Assembly: GCA_900316355.1 (NCBI GenBank)
Contig: ONCQ01000024.1
Location: 1-62,552, forward strand
Source of the DNA: an uncultured Prevotellaceae bacterium
GTDB lineage: Bacteria; Bacteroidota; Bacteroidia; Bacteroidales; Bacteroidaceae
Direction: 5' to 3'
DNA length: 62,552 bases
Shown: positions 40,537-48,384 of the stretch, one piece after another
Numbering within the stretch: position 1 is the stretch's first letter
How the letters are laid out: the number at the start of each line of letters is the position of its first letter
The notes under the pieces: model-generated
The model's input: the letters and a program-made list of their open reading frames with translations, nothing else
What the model was told of the DNA's origin: nothing
Databases searched by the model: none
Position numbers and translations under genes: made by a program

Positions 40537-41070
40537 ATGATAGATAAATTTGAAGAGCAACTACACAAGGACTTACACCAGTTCCTTCAGTCAATGAAGG
40601 AGATTGATGCTCGTCTGCCTGAGTGTCCCGACGTTGAAGAAAAGTGGGAGCAGATAGCCAAAGCCTACATTCCCGACGGCATCAGGGAGTTCAACGACTT
40701 CCCCTCCGCATCACTCGGTTGGATGATGTATATTGGAATGGCCGTCGCTAAGTTTTGGGATGCTGAATGGGCAATCTACTCTAAGATTGATGACCTCTAT
40801 GCCTACATGAGAGACAAGAGGGGCTACGACTCGATGGATGAATATATCCGTGAAGATGTACTGTTGCTGAGAGGCGTTGACTATACCGTGTTGGAGAAAC
40901 TGGTTGGTGAATGTGCCTCTCGTGTCTATAATGCCCTACGTCACCAGAACATCGAGCCGGGAACAAAAGAGGCTTTCAATGCCTACGTTTCCTGTCTGCA
41001 TCAACTCTACATGTTTGGAGCCGCTATGCAGTTGAACAGGATGGGCTATCACATGACTAAGATGGGATAA
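40537..41070 (+). CDS. Hypothetical helical protein, 177 residues
   Basis: I do not recognise a named domain. The protein is largely alpha-helical, with conserved-looking aromatic segments (SLGWMMYIGMAVAKFWDAEW, IYSKIDDLYAYMRDKRGYDS). It has no export signal or catalytic pattern. From memory, similar unannotated proteins occur next to DUF4250 genes in Bacteroidales. It lies third in the compact accessory operon. Confidence 0.75.
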   Translation: MIDKFEEQLHKDLHQFLQSMKEIDARLPECPDVEEKWEQIAKAYIPDGIREFNDFPSASLGWMMYIGMAVAKFWDAEWAIYSKIDDLYAYMRDKRGYDSMDEYIREDVLLLRGVDYTVLEKLVGECASRVYNALRHQNIEPGTKEAFNAYVSCLHQLYMFGAAMQLNRMGYHMTKMG

Positions 41071-41087
41071 TTGTGCTGAATGGTTGA

Positions 41088-41249
41088 GGATATATCATAT
41101 ACGATTGGCGTCCGTCATTAGAGGCCATCGGATTTAACATAAGCAAGACCGCAAAGGATTTGTTGGGTCTTGAAATAAAATGGAGTCAGGACGGGTTTAT
41201 ACCTGAATACCTGACGTTGGTTTGTGGAATCTTTTATAAGAAACATTGA
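41088..41249 (+). pseudogene. C-terminal remnant of an unknown gene
   Basis: An open stretch of 53 codons reads IYDWRPSLEAIGFNISKTAK, then LLGLEIKWSQDGFIPEYLTL and ends GIFYKKH. It has no start codon and follows an in-frame stop. The stop (41247-41249) directly abuts the next gene's ATG, the spacing of an intact operon. It is probably the 3' end of a deleted gene. Confidence 0.5.
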
Positions 41250-42182
41250 ATGAACGACCACAGCCTCCTTCATATCGCCCTAATCTACCTCGCTGTCATC
41301 AACGTGGTAACTTTCTTTATATACGGAATCGACAAGTGGAAAGCCAAGAAGTCCAAGTGGCGTATTAGAGAGACTTCATTATTAGGACTGGCTGTACTTG
41401 GTGGAAGTATCGGTGCATGGTTAGGAATGAAGGTTTGGCATCACAAGACTCAGCATAAGAAGTTCAGGTATGGTGTTCCACTTATCCTGATTGCTCAAAT
41501 AGCCTTGTTCCTCTTTTGCTCATGCCGGACAGCTTCATTACCAGCAAGCCCTTCAAGCCAGATAGAGCAAAGCAACATATCACAAGTTGCCGACAAGATC
41601 TGGGCTTTCAGTCAGAGCCATCCTAACGGATTTACGCTTGACATTCTGACAATGAAAGAGCCAACGGAGGGTATCGCTGTCAGTTATGCAGCAACACAGA
41701 ACAGCCATTCCCGTAACCAACTTGACAAGGTGATTAACCATGCTTTGCAAAATGGTGGGTATGTTGGTGGTTGGTATAACAAGGATAATGGCCTTTACTA
41801 TTTTGACAGTACCCGATTGTTCCCAGAAGATTCTCTTCAAGCTGCTATCCGATTCGGAAAAGAGAACGGTCAGCACTCAGTTTTCGTTATATCTTCATCG
41901 ACAGAGATTCCCATTATGCTAGAACACGCTCCCAACGTATTCTTGGTAATGTACGATGTAGAGATAGGGAAAGAACCTCTGTTAAAAGCCATCGAGGACT
42001 ACAAATGTGAGATAAAATATGACTTCAGCATAATCAACGGCATGGCATTGAAGAAACCTGATAATAGAACACTTGAAGAGACCATGCAATATTTCAAGAA
42101 GGTCAAAGGCGTAACAAATGTTGAATACGACCACGTTTATAGATTGACGGATCCAGTAAAACCAAGATTAGAGATAAAATGA
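41250..42182 (+). CDS. DUF1294 membrane domain fused to a soluble two-part domain
   Basis: Residues 1-95 are a DUF1294 unit: a helix (IALIYLAVINVVTFFIYGID), KWKAKKSKWRIRETSLLGLA, GGSIGAWLGMKVWHHKTQHK and another membrane helix. After a linker with a lipobox-like FLFCSCRTA comes a domain with FTLDILTMKEPTEGIAVSYA, GGYVGGWYNKDNGLYYFDST and FPEDSLQAAIRFGKENGQHS. A final domain (VFLVMYDVEIGKEPLLKAIE, VKGVTNVEYDHVYRL) recalls a small alpha/beta, inhibitor-I9-like fold. DUF1294 is normally a stand-alone ~90-residue protein, so this is a fusion; alternatively two genes merged by a lost stop. It overlaps the next remnant by 4 bp. Confidence 0.7.
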   Translation: MNDHSLLHIALIYLAVINVVTFFIYGIDKWKAKKSKWRIRETSLLGLAVLGGSIGAWLGMKVWHHKTQHKKFRYGVPLILIAQIALFLFCSCRTASLPASPSSQIEQSNISQVADKIWAFSQSHPNGFTLDILTMKEPTEGIAVSYAATQNSHSRNQLDKVINHALQNGGYVGGWYNKDNGLYYFDSTRLFPEDSLQAAIRFGKENGQHSVFVISSSTEIPIMLEHAPNVFLVMYDVEIGKEPLLKAIEDYKCEIKYDFSIINGMALKKPDNRTLEETMQYFKKVKGVTNVEYDHVYRLTDPVKPRLEIK

Positions 42183-42349
42183 AGAAGATAATAAACCCTT
42201 GGCGCCGCTCGGCCGAAGGACGCTTGCAAAGCAAGAACCATCCCGAATACAACTGTTTCGGCTGTTGCCCTGAGAATCCCATCGGACTTCACATGGAGTT
42301 CTATGAGGATGGTGACTATATCGTGAGTACCTGGCATCCTGACCGATGA
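42179..42349 (+). pseudogene. 5' fragment of a PaaI-type hotdog thioesterase
   Basis: The 56 codons read MKKIINPWRRSAEGRLQSKN, then YNCFGCCPENPIGLHMEFYE and end STWHPDR before a TGA. This is the N-terminal part of a small hotdog thioesterase (usual length about 140-160). The catalytic helix is missing. The ATGA overlap with the previous gene shows it was part of the operon. Confidence 0.75.
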
Positions 42350-42356
42350 CCCAGAA

Positions 42357-42455
42357 ATGGTTGATGCAGCCATTGAGCAGTTCGATAATGTGTGGATAGG
42401 CAAGTTCTGCAAGGATTGTGGCCGTAGAGAGTATTGTACTGATCCAATAAAGTAA
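42357..42455 (+). pseudogene. Short remnant ending in a Cys pair motif
   Basis: An open stretch of 32 codons, MVDAAIEQFDNVWIGKFCKD followed by CGRREYCTDPIK, remains in a frame different from the thioesterase. It looks like the end of another gene joined by a deletion. CKDCGRREYC may have been a zinc-binding end. Confidence 0.4.
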
Positions 42456-42459
42456 AAAT

Positions 42460-42780
42460 ATGGCAAGAATTCTATAATCTGATCATTTGGCAAAGTATCT
42501 GAAGGGCGGTGCTTATTATGACTTCCTCCAGTATGTAAAGTCCGAAAAAGAGTTGGCCTTTGAAATCAGAGTGAAGGATGAAGTAATGATATATTGTCAG
42601 AAGAGCATACGAAGAACTTCTGACGGATAAGGGCAGAGAGACTTTTCACGCTATCACCTATGAAGCATTTTTCGATGTGTTAAAGAAACATTACAAGAGC
42701 GATAGGAATGTATCGTGGCTGGATTATCTGGTGTCCTCTCCACGCGCTGTCATTTGTATATCGGACCCCCAAAAAGGGGA
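42460..42780 (+). pseudogene. Frameshifted remnant gene
   Basis: Two pieces in different frames make one coherent protein. The first is LAKYLKGGAYYDFLQYVKSE, with FEIRVKDEVMIYCQ. After a frameshift near 42603 it reads RRAYEELLTDKGRETFHAIT, then FFDVLKKHYKSDRNVSWLDY. The 5' end (MARIL then stop) is also broken. The family is not recognised. It ends at the terminator-like hairpin beside tRNA-Ser. Confidence 0.55.
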
Positions 42781-42788
42781 AAGAAATC

Positions 42789-42815
42789 GAAGCCCGCTGA
42801 AAATCAGCGGGCTTC
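42789..42815 (-). terminator. Hairpin terminator downstream of tRNA-Ser
   Basis: Twelve-base perfect stem GAAGCCCGCTGA / TCAGCGGGCTTC with a 3-base loop. It begins 14 bp after the tRNA 3' end on the - strand and is followed there by a moderately T-rich stretch (GATTTCTTT). Confidence 0.7.
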
Positions 42816-42828
42816 AATTTGATTAAGC

Positions 42829-42915
42829 GGAGAGAGAGGGATTCAAACCCCCGGAACGGACGAGCCGTTCACCGGATTTCGAGTCCGGCCCAATCGGTCA
42901 CTCTGGCATCTCTCC
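42829..42915 (-). tRNA. tRNA-Ser, anticodon CGA
   Basis: The 87-base sequence on the - strand has acceptor arms GGAGAGA and TCTCTCC. The anticodon stem-loop CCGGA-CTCGAAA-TCCGG places CGA at the anticodon. There is a long variable arm (TGAACGGCTCGTCCGTTC) as expected for serine and a T arm with GGTTTGAATCC. It reads UCG codons. CCA is not encoded. A decayed accessory operon ends about 50 bp away. Confidence 0.97.
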
Positions 42916-42960
42916 AAGAGGTGCTTCCTTGCGAAAGCGGCTGCAAAGGTAAGGATTTAA

Positions 42961-42988
42961 GTGAAAAGTGAAAAATGAAAAGTGAAAA
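42961..42988. repeat. GTGAAAA heptamer array
   Basis: Units GTGAAAA, GTGAAAA, ATGAAAA, GTGAAAA. An identical array lies at 5693-5722. Confidence 0.8.
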
Positions 42989-43087
42989 ATTAGCTCTTCA
43001 TTGAACAATTTTTTCTTCTACACCACTAATTTTCTTCTTTTTCTTGGCAAAACAGCACTTTGCAACCTGGTTGCATAGACTTCTCCG

Positions 43088-43095
43088 TACCTTTG
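43088..43095 (+). promoter_or_regulatory. -7 element TACCTTTG for the metal permease
   Basis: TAnnTTTG match 70 bp before the ATG at 43166. The leader between them is mostly a heptamer array. Confidence 0.6.
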
Positions 43096-43108
43096 CAGCG
43101 TGAAAGAT

Positions 43109-43143
43109 GAATGATGAGTGACGAATGACGAATGGCGAATGAT
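43109..43143. repeat. Five GAATGAT/GAATGAC heptamers in the permease leader
   Basis: Units GAATGAT, GAGTGAC, GAATGAC, GAATGGC and GAATGAT, followed by GAAATAA. They end 22 bp before the start codon. Confidence 0.85.
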
Positions 43144-43165
43144 GAAATAACTAAAATATAGAATT

Positions 43166-44599
43166 ATGGTACTGAATTGGATTGAGAGTTACTGGGACGC
43201 GCTGGTCATGATGACGGCGGAAATGGCTCCCTACCTGCTACTGGGTTTCTTCATCGCAGGTCTGTTGCACACATTTGTCCCGCGTACATTGTATTCTAAA
43301 CATCTGGCTCCGCGCAACATGAAGAGCGTGGTGAAGGCTGCAGCTATAGGTGTTCCTCTGCCATTGTGCTCCTGCGGTGTGATTCCGACAACGGTGTCAC
43401 TACGCAAGGAGGGTGCCAGTCACGGTGCCTGCACCAGCTTCTTGATTGCCACGCCGCAGACGGGTGTTGATAGCATCGCCGCCACCTACTCGCTCATGGG
43501 ACTGCCCTTCGCTGTTATACGGCCGTTGGCAGCGCTGTTTACGGCGATGTTCGGCGGGTGGCTGGTGAATAGGTTTGGAAGACCCACCCCCGACCCCTCC
43601 CGTGAGGGAGGGGAGACCTGCGGAGAGAAGCATTGCTGCTGTCACCATGAGGAGGAGGAGCATGAAGAGCATTGCTGCTGCCACGAGCATGAGGAGCCTG
43701 CTCCCCGCCCTCACGGGAGGGGATGGGGGGAGGGTCTTCTCGAAGCCTTCGACTACGCTTTTGTAGATATGATGCAGGATGTGGGGAAGTGGCTTGTGGT
43801 TGGTTTGCTCATCGCTGCGCTGATCACGGTGGCTGTGCCCAGCGAATGGTTGGCAGCGCTGCACGACTACAAGTTGCTGAACATGCTGATTGTCCTGGCG
43901 GTGGCCATTCCCATGTACGTCTGCGCCACGGGATCTATTCCTATCGCGGTGTCGCTGATGGCAAAGGGATTGACACCCGGTGCCGCACTGGTGCTGTTGA
44001 TGGCAGGACCGGCCGTGAACTCCGCATCGATATTGGTCATCGGAAAGGTCTTCGGCAAGCGCACGCTGTGGTTGTACCTGCTCTCCATCATCATCGGCGC
44101 CATCCTCTTCGGCCTGGGCATCGACTACTTGCTGCCGCAGGACTGGTTTGCCGTGCAGGCGGGCTTCGCCAATGGCGAACATTGTGCGCACGGATTGTCT
44201 GTCATGGATTGGGTGTGGGTGGCTGCCCTCGTGCTGTTGCTCATCAATGCCTTCTGGCAGATGCACCGCCACGGCCATTCCTGTGAATGCTGCCATGATC
44301 ATGACCACAACCATGAAGCCCACGAATATGAGGCACACTGCCACGAGCACCAGTCTCACGAGCATACTGCCCACGAGCACGCCAGCGCTGAAGTGACCAG
44401 CTACACAATTTCCGGCATGAGCTGCAACCATTGCAAAGCCAACGTGGAGCGCGCCATCCGCAGCGTGGAAGGTGTGGAGGATGTGGATGTGAATCTGGCG
44501 ACAGGAATCGCCACGGTCACAGGACATCACGACCCGGAGCAAGTCCTGCGGCGCGTCGATGAATTTGGCTATAGCGCAACGATAATTAGCGAGAATTAA
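43166..44599 (+). CDS. SO_0444-type Cu/Zn efflux permease with C-terminal heavy-metal-binding domain
   Basis: This 477-residue protein has two permease halves. The first shows YLLLGFFIAGLLHTFVPRTL, GVPLPLCSCGVIPTTVSLRK and SFLIATPQTGVDSIAATYSL; the second VGLLIAALITVAVPSEWLAA and AIPMYVCATGSIPIAVSLMA. The paired CSCG and CATGS sites are family hallmarks. A His-rich segment and a heavy-metal-associated domain (YTISGMSCNHCKANVERAIR) follow, suggesting metal export, probably copper or zinc. The linker between the halves carries CCCHHEEEEHEEHCCCHEHE, flanked by an inverted pair of GC-rich arms encoding PTPDPSREGGE and PAPRPHGRGWGEG. Confidence 0.88.
   Translation: MVLNWIESYWDALVMMTAEMAPYLLLGFFIAGLLHTFVPRTLYSKHLAPRNMKSVVKAAAIGVPLPLCSCGVIPTTVSLRKEGASHGACTSFLIATPQTGVDSIAATYSLMGLPFAVIRPLAALFTAMFGGWLVNRFGRPTPDPSREGGETCGEKHCCCHHEEEEHEEHCCCHEHEEPAPRPHGRGWGEGLLEAFDYAFVDMMQDVGKWLVVGLLIAALITVAVPSEWLAALHDYKLLNMLIVLAVAIPMYVCATGSIPIAVSLMAKGLTPGAALVLLMAGPAVNSASILVIGKVFGKRTLWLYLLSIIIGAILFGLGIDYLLPQDWFAVQAGFANGEHCAHGLSVMDWVWVAALVLLLINAFWQMHRHGHSCECCHDHDHNHEAHEYEAHCHEHQSHEHTAHEHASAEVTSYTISGMSCNHCKANVERAIRSVEGVEDVDVNLATGIATVTGHHDPEQVLRRVDEFGYSATIISEN
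43580..43738. repeat. Inverted GC-rich arms bracketing the permease His/Cys-rich linker
   Basis: Arm 43580-43617 and arm 43699-43738 are reverse complements sharing the CGTGAGGG apex. The 81 bp between them encode the Cys/His/Glu-rich segment and keep the frame. Confidence 0.88.
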
Positions 44600-44621
44600 G
44601 CGCTGTATCACAAAAAATGCC

Positions 44622-44629
44622 TATCTTTG
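44622..44629 (+). promoter_or_regulatory. -7 element TATCTTTG for the second GH127-type gene
   Basis: TAnnTTTG match 28 bp before the preferred ATG at 44657. An earlier in-frame start at 44627 would overlap the element. Confidence 0.6.
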
Positions 44630-44656
44630 TCGGCAGAAAATCTATTTCTTCCGACA

Positions 44657-46882
44657 ATGAAGGCATTTTTTTCATCTCTCTTCCTTCTCTCCTGTGCCAC
44701 TTGCTTTGCGCAGGAGTCTGCCACCGGCAAGCGTATCTCCGCCGTTGAGGCAGTACGTGTCTCAACGCCTGTGGGGACGGCCCCTCGCCTACCCTATCAG
44801 CTATGGGTGGAGTATGCCGACGGTCATAAAGCCTACCGCCAAGTGCGCTGGTCTAATTCCGCGCTAACCACCGAACAAGAGCAAGCTGCTCAGCCCGTGG
44901 GCACAAGCTATCAGGTGGAGGGCTACATCGTGGGTGATGACAGCACACCACAAGGTCTGCCCATCACAGCTAACGTACAGGTCGTAGCAAGCGGCTACGC
45001 CACGCCCGCTGCGATGCCCGTCGCCCAGCCGCTGCCGCTGAGCGACGTACAGCTGACAGGAGACAACCGCCTCACGCGCAACCGTGATATCGACATCGAC
45101 CATCTGCTCACGCTCGATGTGCGGCAGCAGCTGTACAACTACCGCGACACCTACGGTCTGCCCACCGACGGCTACCCCGTGTCCGATGGCTGGGACTCTC
45201 CCACCACTAAGCTCAAGGGACATGGCAGCGGGCATTATATGAGCGCGCTGTCGCTGGCCTATGCCAGTTGCGCAGACCCTGTCAAGCGGCAACAGCTGAA
45301 GGCGAACCTGCGCACGATGGTGGATGAGCTGCGACGCTGTCAGGAGCGCACCTTCGTCTATGACCACACGTTGGGTCGCTATCGCGAAGCCCGCGACCTG
45401 GCCCCCGAGACGGAGCTGCGTGAGCTGCAGGGCACATGGGATGCTTTCGACCGCTACAAGCAGGACTACGCCCACTACGGCTACGGCTACCTTAATGCCA
45501 TCCCCGCCCTGCACTGCGCCCTGGTGGAGATGTACCGCCCCTACGACAACGAAAAATGGGTGTGGGCCCCCTACTACACCATCCACAAGCAACTCTCCGG
45601 CCTCATCGACATCGCCACCTACGTGGATGACCGCGCTTTGGCCAAGAAGGCATTGCTGATAGCCAAGGACATGGGACTGTGGGTGTGGAACCGCCTGCAC
45701 TACCGCACCTTCGTGGATGCAGCCGGCACGCAGGAAGACCGCCGCAGCCGACCGGGCAACCGCTATGAGATGTGGAACATGTACATCGCCGGCGAAGTGG
45801 GCGGTATGGCAGAAGTGCTGGCACGCCTGTCCACGATGGTGAATGATAAAGAGGAACGTGCGCGCCTGCGCGAGGCTGCCACCTACTTCGACAGTCCCGC
45901 CTTCTTCGACCCTCTGAAGCACAACATCGATGCCATCCGCAACCGCCACGCCAACCAGCACATCCCGATGGTCACGGGTGCCCTGGCCCTCTTCCGTGCA
46001 GGCGGCGACAGCAGCTACCTGCCCTTGGCCGAGAACTTTTGGTCACACATCCAAGGACGCTACCGCTACGCGATGGGCGGCGTGGGTGATGACGAGAAGT
46101 TCCGCGAGCCTTACACACAGATGCAGTCCATGTGCGCTGCCAAAGAGCCCATGATGAACGAAACCTGCTGCGCCTACAACCTGGCCAAACTCACACGCGA
46201 CCTCAACGGCTACCACCCCAACGATGCCCGCTACATGGACTACTACGAGCGCGTGCTCTACAATCAGATCATCGGCTCGCTGCGCCCGGAGCCTTATGCC
46301 GTGGTCTATCAGTATGCCGTGGGACGAGATGCCTCCAAGCCATGGGGCAACGAGACGCCGCAGGAGAGCTGCTGTGGCGGCACGGGCGCCGAGAACCATG
46401 TGAAATACCAGGAAGCGGCCTACTTCGTGGGCGGCGACACGCTGTGGGTAGCCCTCTATCTGCCCACAACAGCCCGATGGAAGAGCCATGGCGTTGCCAT
46501 CCGTCAGGATTGCCAGTGGCCTGCTGAGCGCACCGTCATCACTTTCCCCGAAGCCAAGCAACCTTTTACGCTTAAACTCCGCGTGCCCTACTGGGCCACA
46601 GAAGGCTTCGAGGTCCGCATGAACGGACAGCGTATCACGCAACATGCCACGCCGTGCAGCTACTTGACAATACAATCGCGCAACTGGTCTGCCAGTGACA
46701 CCCTCGAAGTCGTGATGCCCTACACACCGCACACCGACTACGGTCCTGACAAGGTGAACGGCGAATGGCTAGGAGCCCGTATGAGCGGTCCCCTCGTGCT
46801 CTGCACCGACAGCACCGGCACCGTCATCCCCGACTACGCTGCCGACCGGCACATCACGCACTACTTCCCGAAAGGGAAATAA
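44657..46882 (+). CDS. GH127/GH146-like exported arabinosidase with N-terminal Ig-like domain
   Basis: From MKAFFSSLFLLSCATCFAQE (signal peptide) the protein has 741 residues. An Ig-like strand domain (LPYQLWVEYADGHKAYRQVR) precedes the toroid: PLPLSDVQLTGDNRLTRNRD, KLKGHGSGHYMSALSLAYAS, APYYTIHKQLSGLIDIATYV, ETCCAYNLAKLTRDLNGYHP and the Cys/Glu site ESCCGGTGAENHVKY near residue 571. The C-terminal beta domain has LKLRVPYWATEGFEVRMNG. It belongs to the DUF1680 clan, closer to the GH146 branch than to the enzyme at 24415 in my judgement. It probably releases arabinose; linkage unproven. Confidence 0.9.
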   Translation: MKAFFSSLFLLSCATCFAQESATGKRISAVEAVRVSTPVGTAPRLPYQLWVEYADGHKAYRQVRWSNSALTTEQEQAAQPVGTSYQVEGYIVGDDSTPQGLPITANVQVVASGYATPAAMPVAQPLPLSDVQLTGDNRLTRNRDIDIDHLLTLDVRQQLYNYRDTYGLPTDGYPVSDGWDSPTTKLKGHGSGHYMSALSLAYASCADPVKRQQLKANLRTMVDELRRCQERTFVYDHTLGRYREARDLAPETELRELQGTWDAFDRYKQDYAHYGYGYLNAIPALHCALVEMYRPYDNEKWVWAPYYTIHKQLSGLIDIATYVDDRALAKKALLIAKDMGLWVWNRLHYRTFVDAAGTQEDRRSRPGNRYEMWNMYIAGEVGGMAEVLARLSTMVNDKEERARLREAATYFDSPAFFDPLKHNIDAIRNRHANQHIPMVTGALALFRAGGDSSYLPLAENFWSHIQGRYRYAMGGVGDDEKFREPYTQMQSMCAAKEPMMNETCCAYNLAKLTRDLNGYHPNDARYMDYYERVLYNQIIGSLRPEPYAVVYQYAVGRDASKPWGNETPQESCCGGTGAENHVKYQEAAYFVGGDTLWVALYLPTTARWKSHGVAIRQDCQWPAERTVITFPEAKQPFTLKLRVPYWATEGFEVRMNGQRITQHATPCSYLTIQSRNWSASDTLEVVMPYTPHTDYGPDKVNGEWLGARMSGPLVLCTDSTGTVIPDYAADRHITHYFPKGK

Positions 46883-46890
46883 AAGAAAGT

Positions 46891-46917
46891 GGCTGTGTCA
46901 AAATGAACGACACAGCC
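46891..46917. terminator. Bidirectional hairpin terminator
   Basis: GGCTGTGTC pairs with GACACAGCC around a 9-base loop. T-rich sequence follows on the + side (GTTTCGTTTT) and on the - side (CTTTCTTTTATTT). It lies between two convergent genes. Confidence 0.8.
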
Positions 46918-46943
46918 CCAGTTTCGTTTTATTGAGATGATGT

Positions 46944-48350
46944 TCAGAACAGGAACTTCACGGCATCGTTGAAGAGTGCCAGCGCCATGAGGGCGAAGAG
47001 CAACGCCATGCCCACATACTGTGCGCGCTCCATGAACTTATCAGAGGGCGGACGCCGTGTGATGGCTTCGACAAGCAGGAAGAAGATGTGACCACCGTCC
47101 AAGCCCGGGATGGGCAGGATGTTCATCACGGCCAGGATGATGGAGATGAAGGCGGTGATGTTCCAGAACGACTGCCAGTCCCAAACTGCTGGGAAGAGGT
47201 TACCGATGGTGCCGAAGGAGCCTACGCTCTGCGCGCCCTTCTTGCTGAAGAGGTATTTCAGGTCACTCACGTAACCCTTCAGCGTTTCCCAACCATAGGC
47301 GATGCCGGCGGGGATGCTCTCCCAGAAACCGTAGTCGCGATGGACATACTCATCCTTATAGTAGATGGGGTAGAAGGACTTGACGATACCCATCATATAC
47401 TGCTCGGTGAGCTGAATGACGGCGGTGTCGGGGGCTGCGTTCTCGTTGGCGAAGACGATGGGGAGTGTGCGCAGTCGTACGCTGTCCTCGTGGCTGCAGC
47501 CTGCCGCCAATACGTCGGCCTTGCGGGCCATCACGGCATCAAACTCGTGCCACCATTCGATGTCCTTGCCATCGACAGCCAGCAGACGTGCACCGGGCTT
47601 CATGCCAGCCAGCGCGGCGGGCGAGTCGGCCATGACGCTATCTACACGTGACGGCACGCGGATGGTGAGGAAGCGCGGATCCTGCTCAATCATCTCCAGT
47701 AGGTTCACGCCCTCGGCGGGCATCGCAATCTGCACCTCAGCGCCGTTGCGTAGGACGGTGACCGTCTGGGCCTCGGAGATGGCGCGAAAGACGCTGCCAT
47801 CCCAGGCTTCGAGGGCCTCGCCATCGACCTTCACGGGGATGTCACCGTCGCGGAAGCCCAGATCTTGAGCCATCTCGTTGTAGGCGAAGCCGTAGCGGAT
47901 GTGCTGCATGGGCAGTGTGTCGCTGCCCCAGGCAAACAGGATCATGGCATAGATGAAAAGCGCCAGCACGAAGTTGACGAGCACGCCGCCGACCATGATG
48001 AAAAAGCGCTGCCACACGGGCTTGGCGCGGAACTCATCGGGTTGTACGGGCTGCTTCATCTGTTCCATGTCTAGGCTCTCGTCCACCATGCCTGCAATCT
48101 TGACGTAGCCGCCAAGGGGAATCCAGCCGATGCCGTACTCGGTTACGTTGTCCTTGAGTTTGGGGAAGAGGCGTGTGATCCATTTGTCCTTCGTAGAGAA
48201 AAGATGGAACTTCCAGTCAAAAAACATATAGAACTTCTCCACCTTTACCCCGAAGAGCTTGGCGAAGAAGAAGTGCCCGCCCTCATGCAATACGATGAGG
48301 ATGGCAAAACAGAGAATCAATTGAAAAGTTTTAATCCAGAAGATGCTCAT
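46944..48350 (-). CDS. rseP: RIP site-2 metalloprotease (RseP family)
   Basis: This 468-residue membrane protease has the zinc motif in LHEGGHFFFAKLFGVKVEKF (HExxH form HEGGH). GIGWIPLGGYVKIAGM, a PDZ domain (GFRDGDIPVKVDGEALEAWD) and a second PDZ-like part (SPAALAGMKPGARLLAVDGK) follow. The third zinc ligand Asp is in NILPIPGLDGGHIFFLL. It cuts membrane-anchored regulators inside the bilayer. It is the last gene of the tsaB-to-rseP operon; the 31-bp gap to dxr contains CGAAATAA octamers. Confidence 0.95.
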   Translation of the reverse strand: MSIFWIKTFQLILCFAILIVLHEGGHFFFAKLFGVKVEKFYMFFDWKFHLFSTKDKWITRLFPKLKDNVTEYGIGWIPLGGYVKIAGMVDESLDMEQMKQPVQPDEFRAKPVWQRFFIMVGGVLVNFVLALFIYAMILFAWGSDTLPMQHIRYGFAYNEMAQDLGFRDGDIPVKVDGEALEAWDGSVFRAISEAQTVTVLRNGAEVQIAMPAEGVNLLEMIEQDPRFLTIRVPSRVDSVMADSPAALAGMKPGARLLAVDGKDIEWWHEFDAVMARKADVLAAGCSHEDSVRLRTLPIVFANENAAPDTAVIQLTEQYMMGIVKSFYPIYYKDEYVHRDYGFWESIPAGIAYGWETLKGYVSDLKYLFSKKGAQSVGSFGTIGNLFPAVWDWQSFWNITAFISIILAVMNILPIPGLDGGHIFFLLVEAITRRPPSDKFMERAQYVGMALLFALMALALFNDAVKFLF

Positions 48351-48359
48351 ATATAATCC

Positions 48360-48384
48360 GTTTAACGTTAACGTTATTTCGTTA
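48360..48384. repeat. Octamer array between dxr and rseP
   Basis: Read on the - strand: CGAAATAA, CGAAATAA, CGTTAACG, TTAAACGG-like units. The dxr stop codon lies in the first unit, and the rseP ATG follows 10 bp after the array. Confidence 0.6.

Noticed and set aside
41071-41249. Intact small gene between the 177-residue protein and the DUF1294 fusion
   Set aside because: The open stretch lacks any start codon and follows an in-frame stop, so it was recorded as a remnant.
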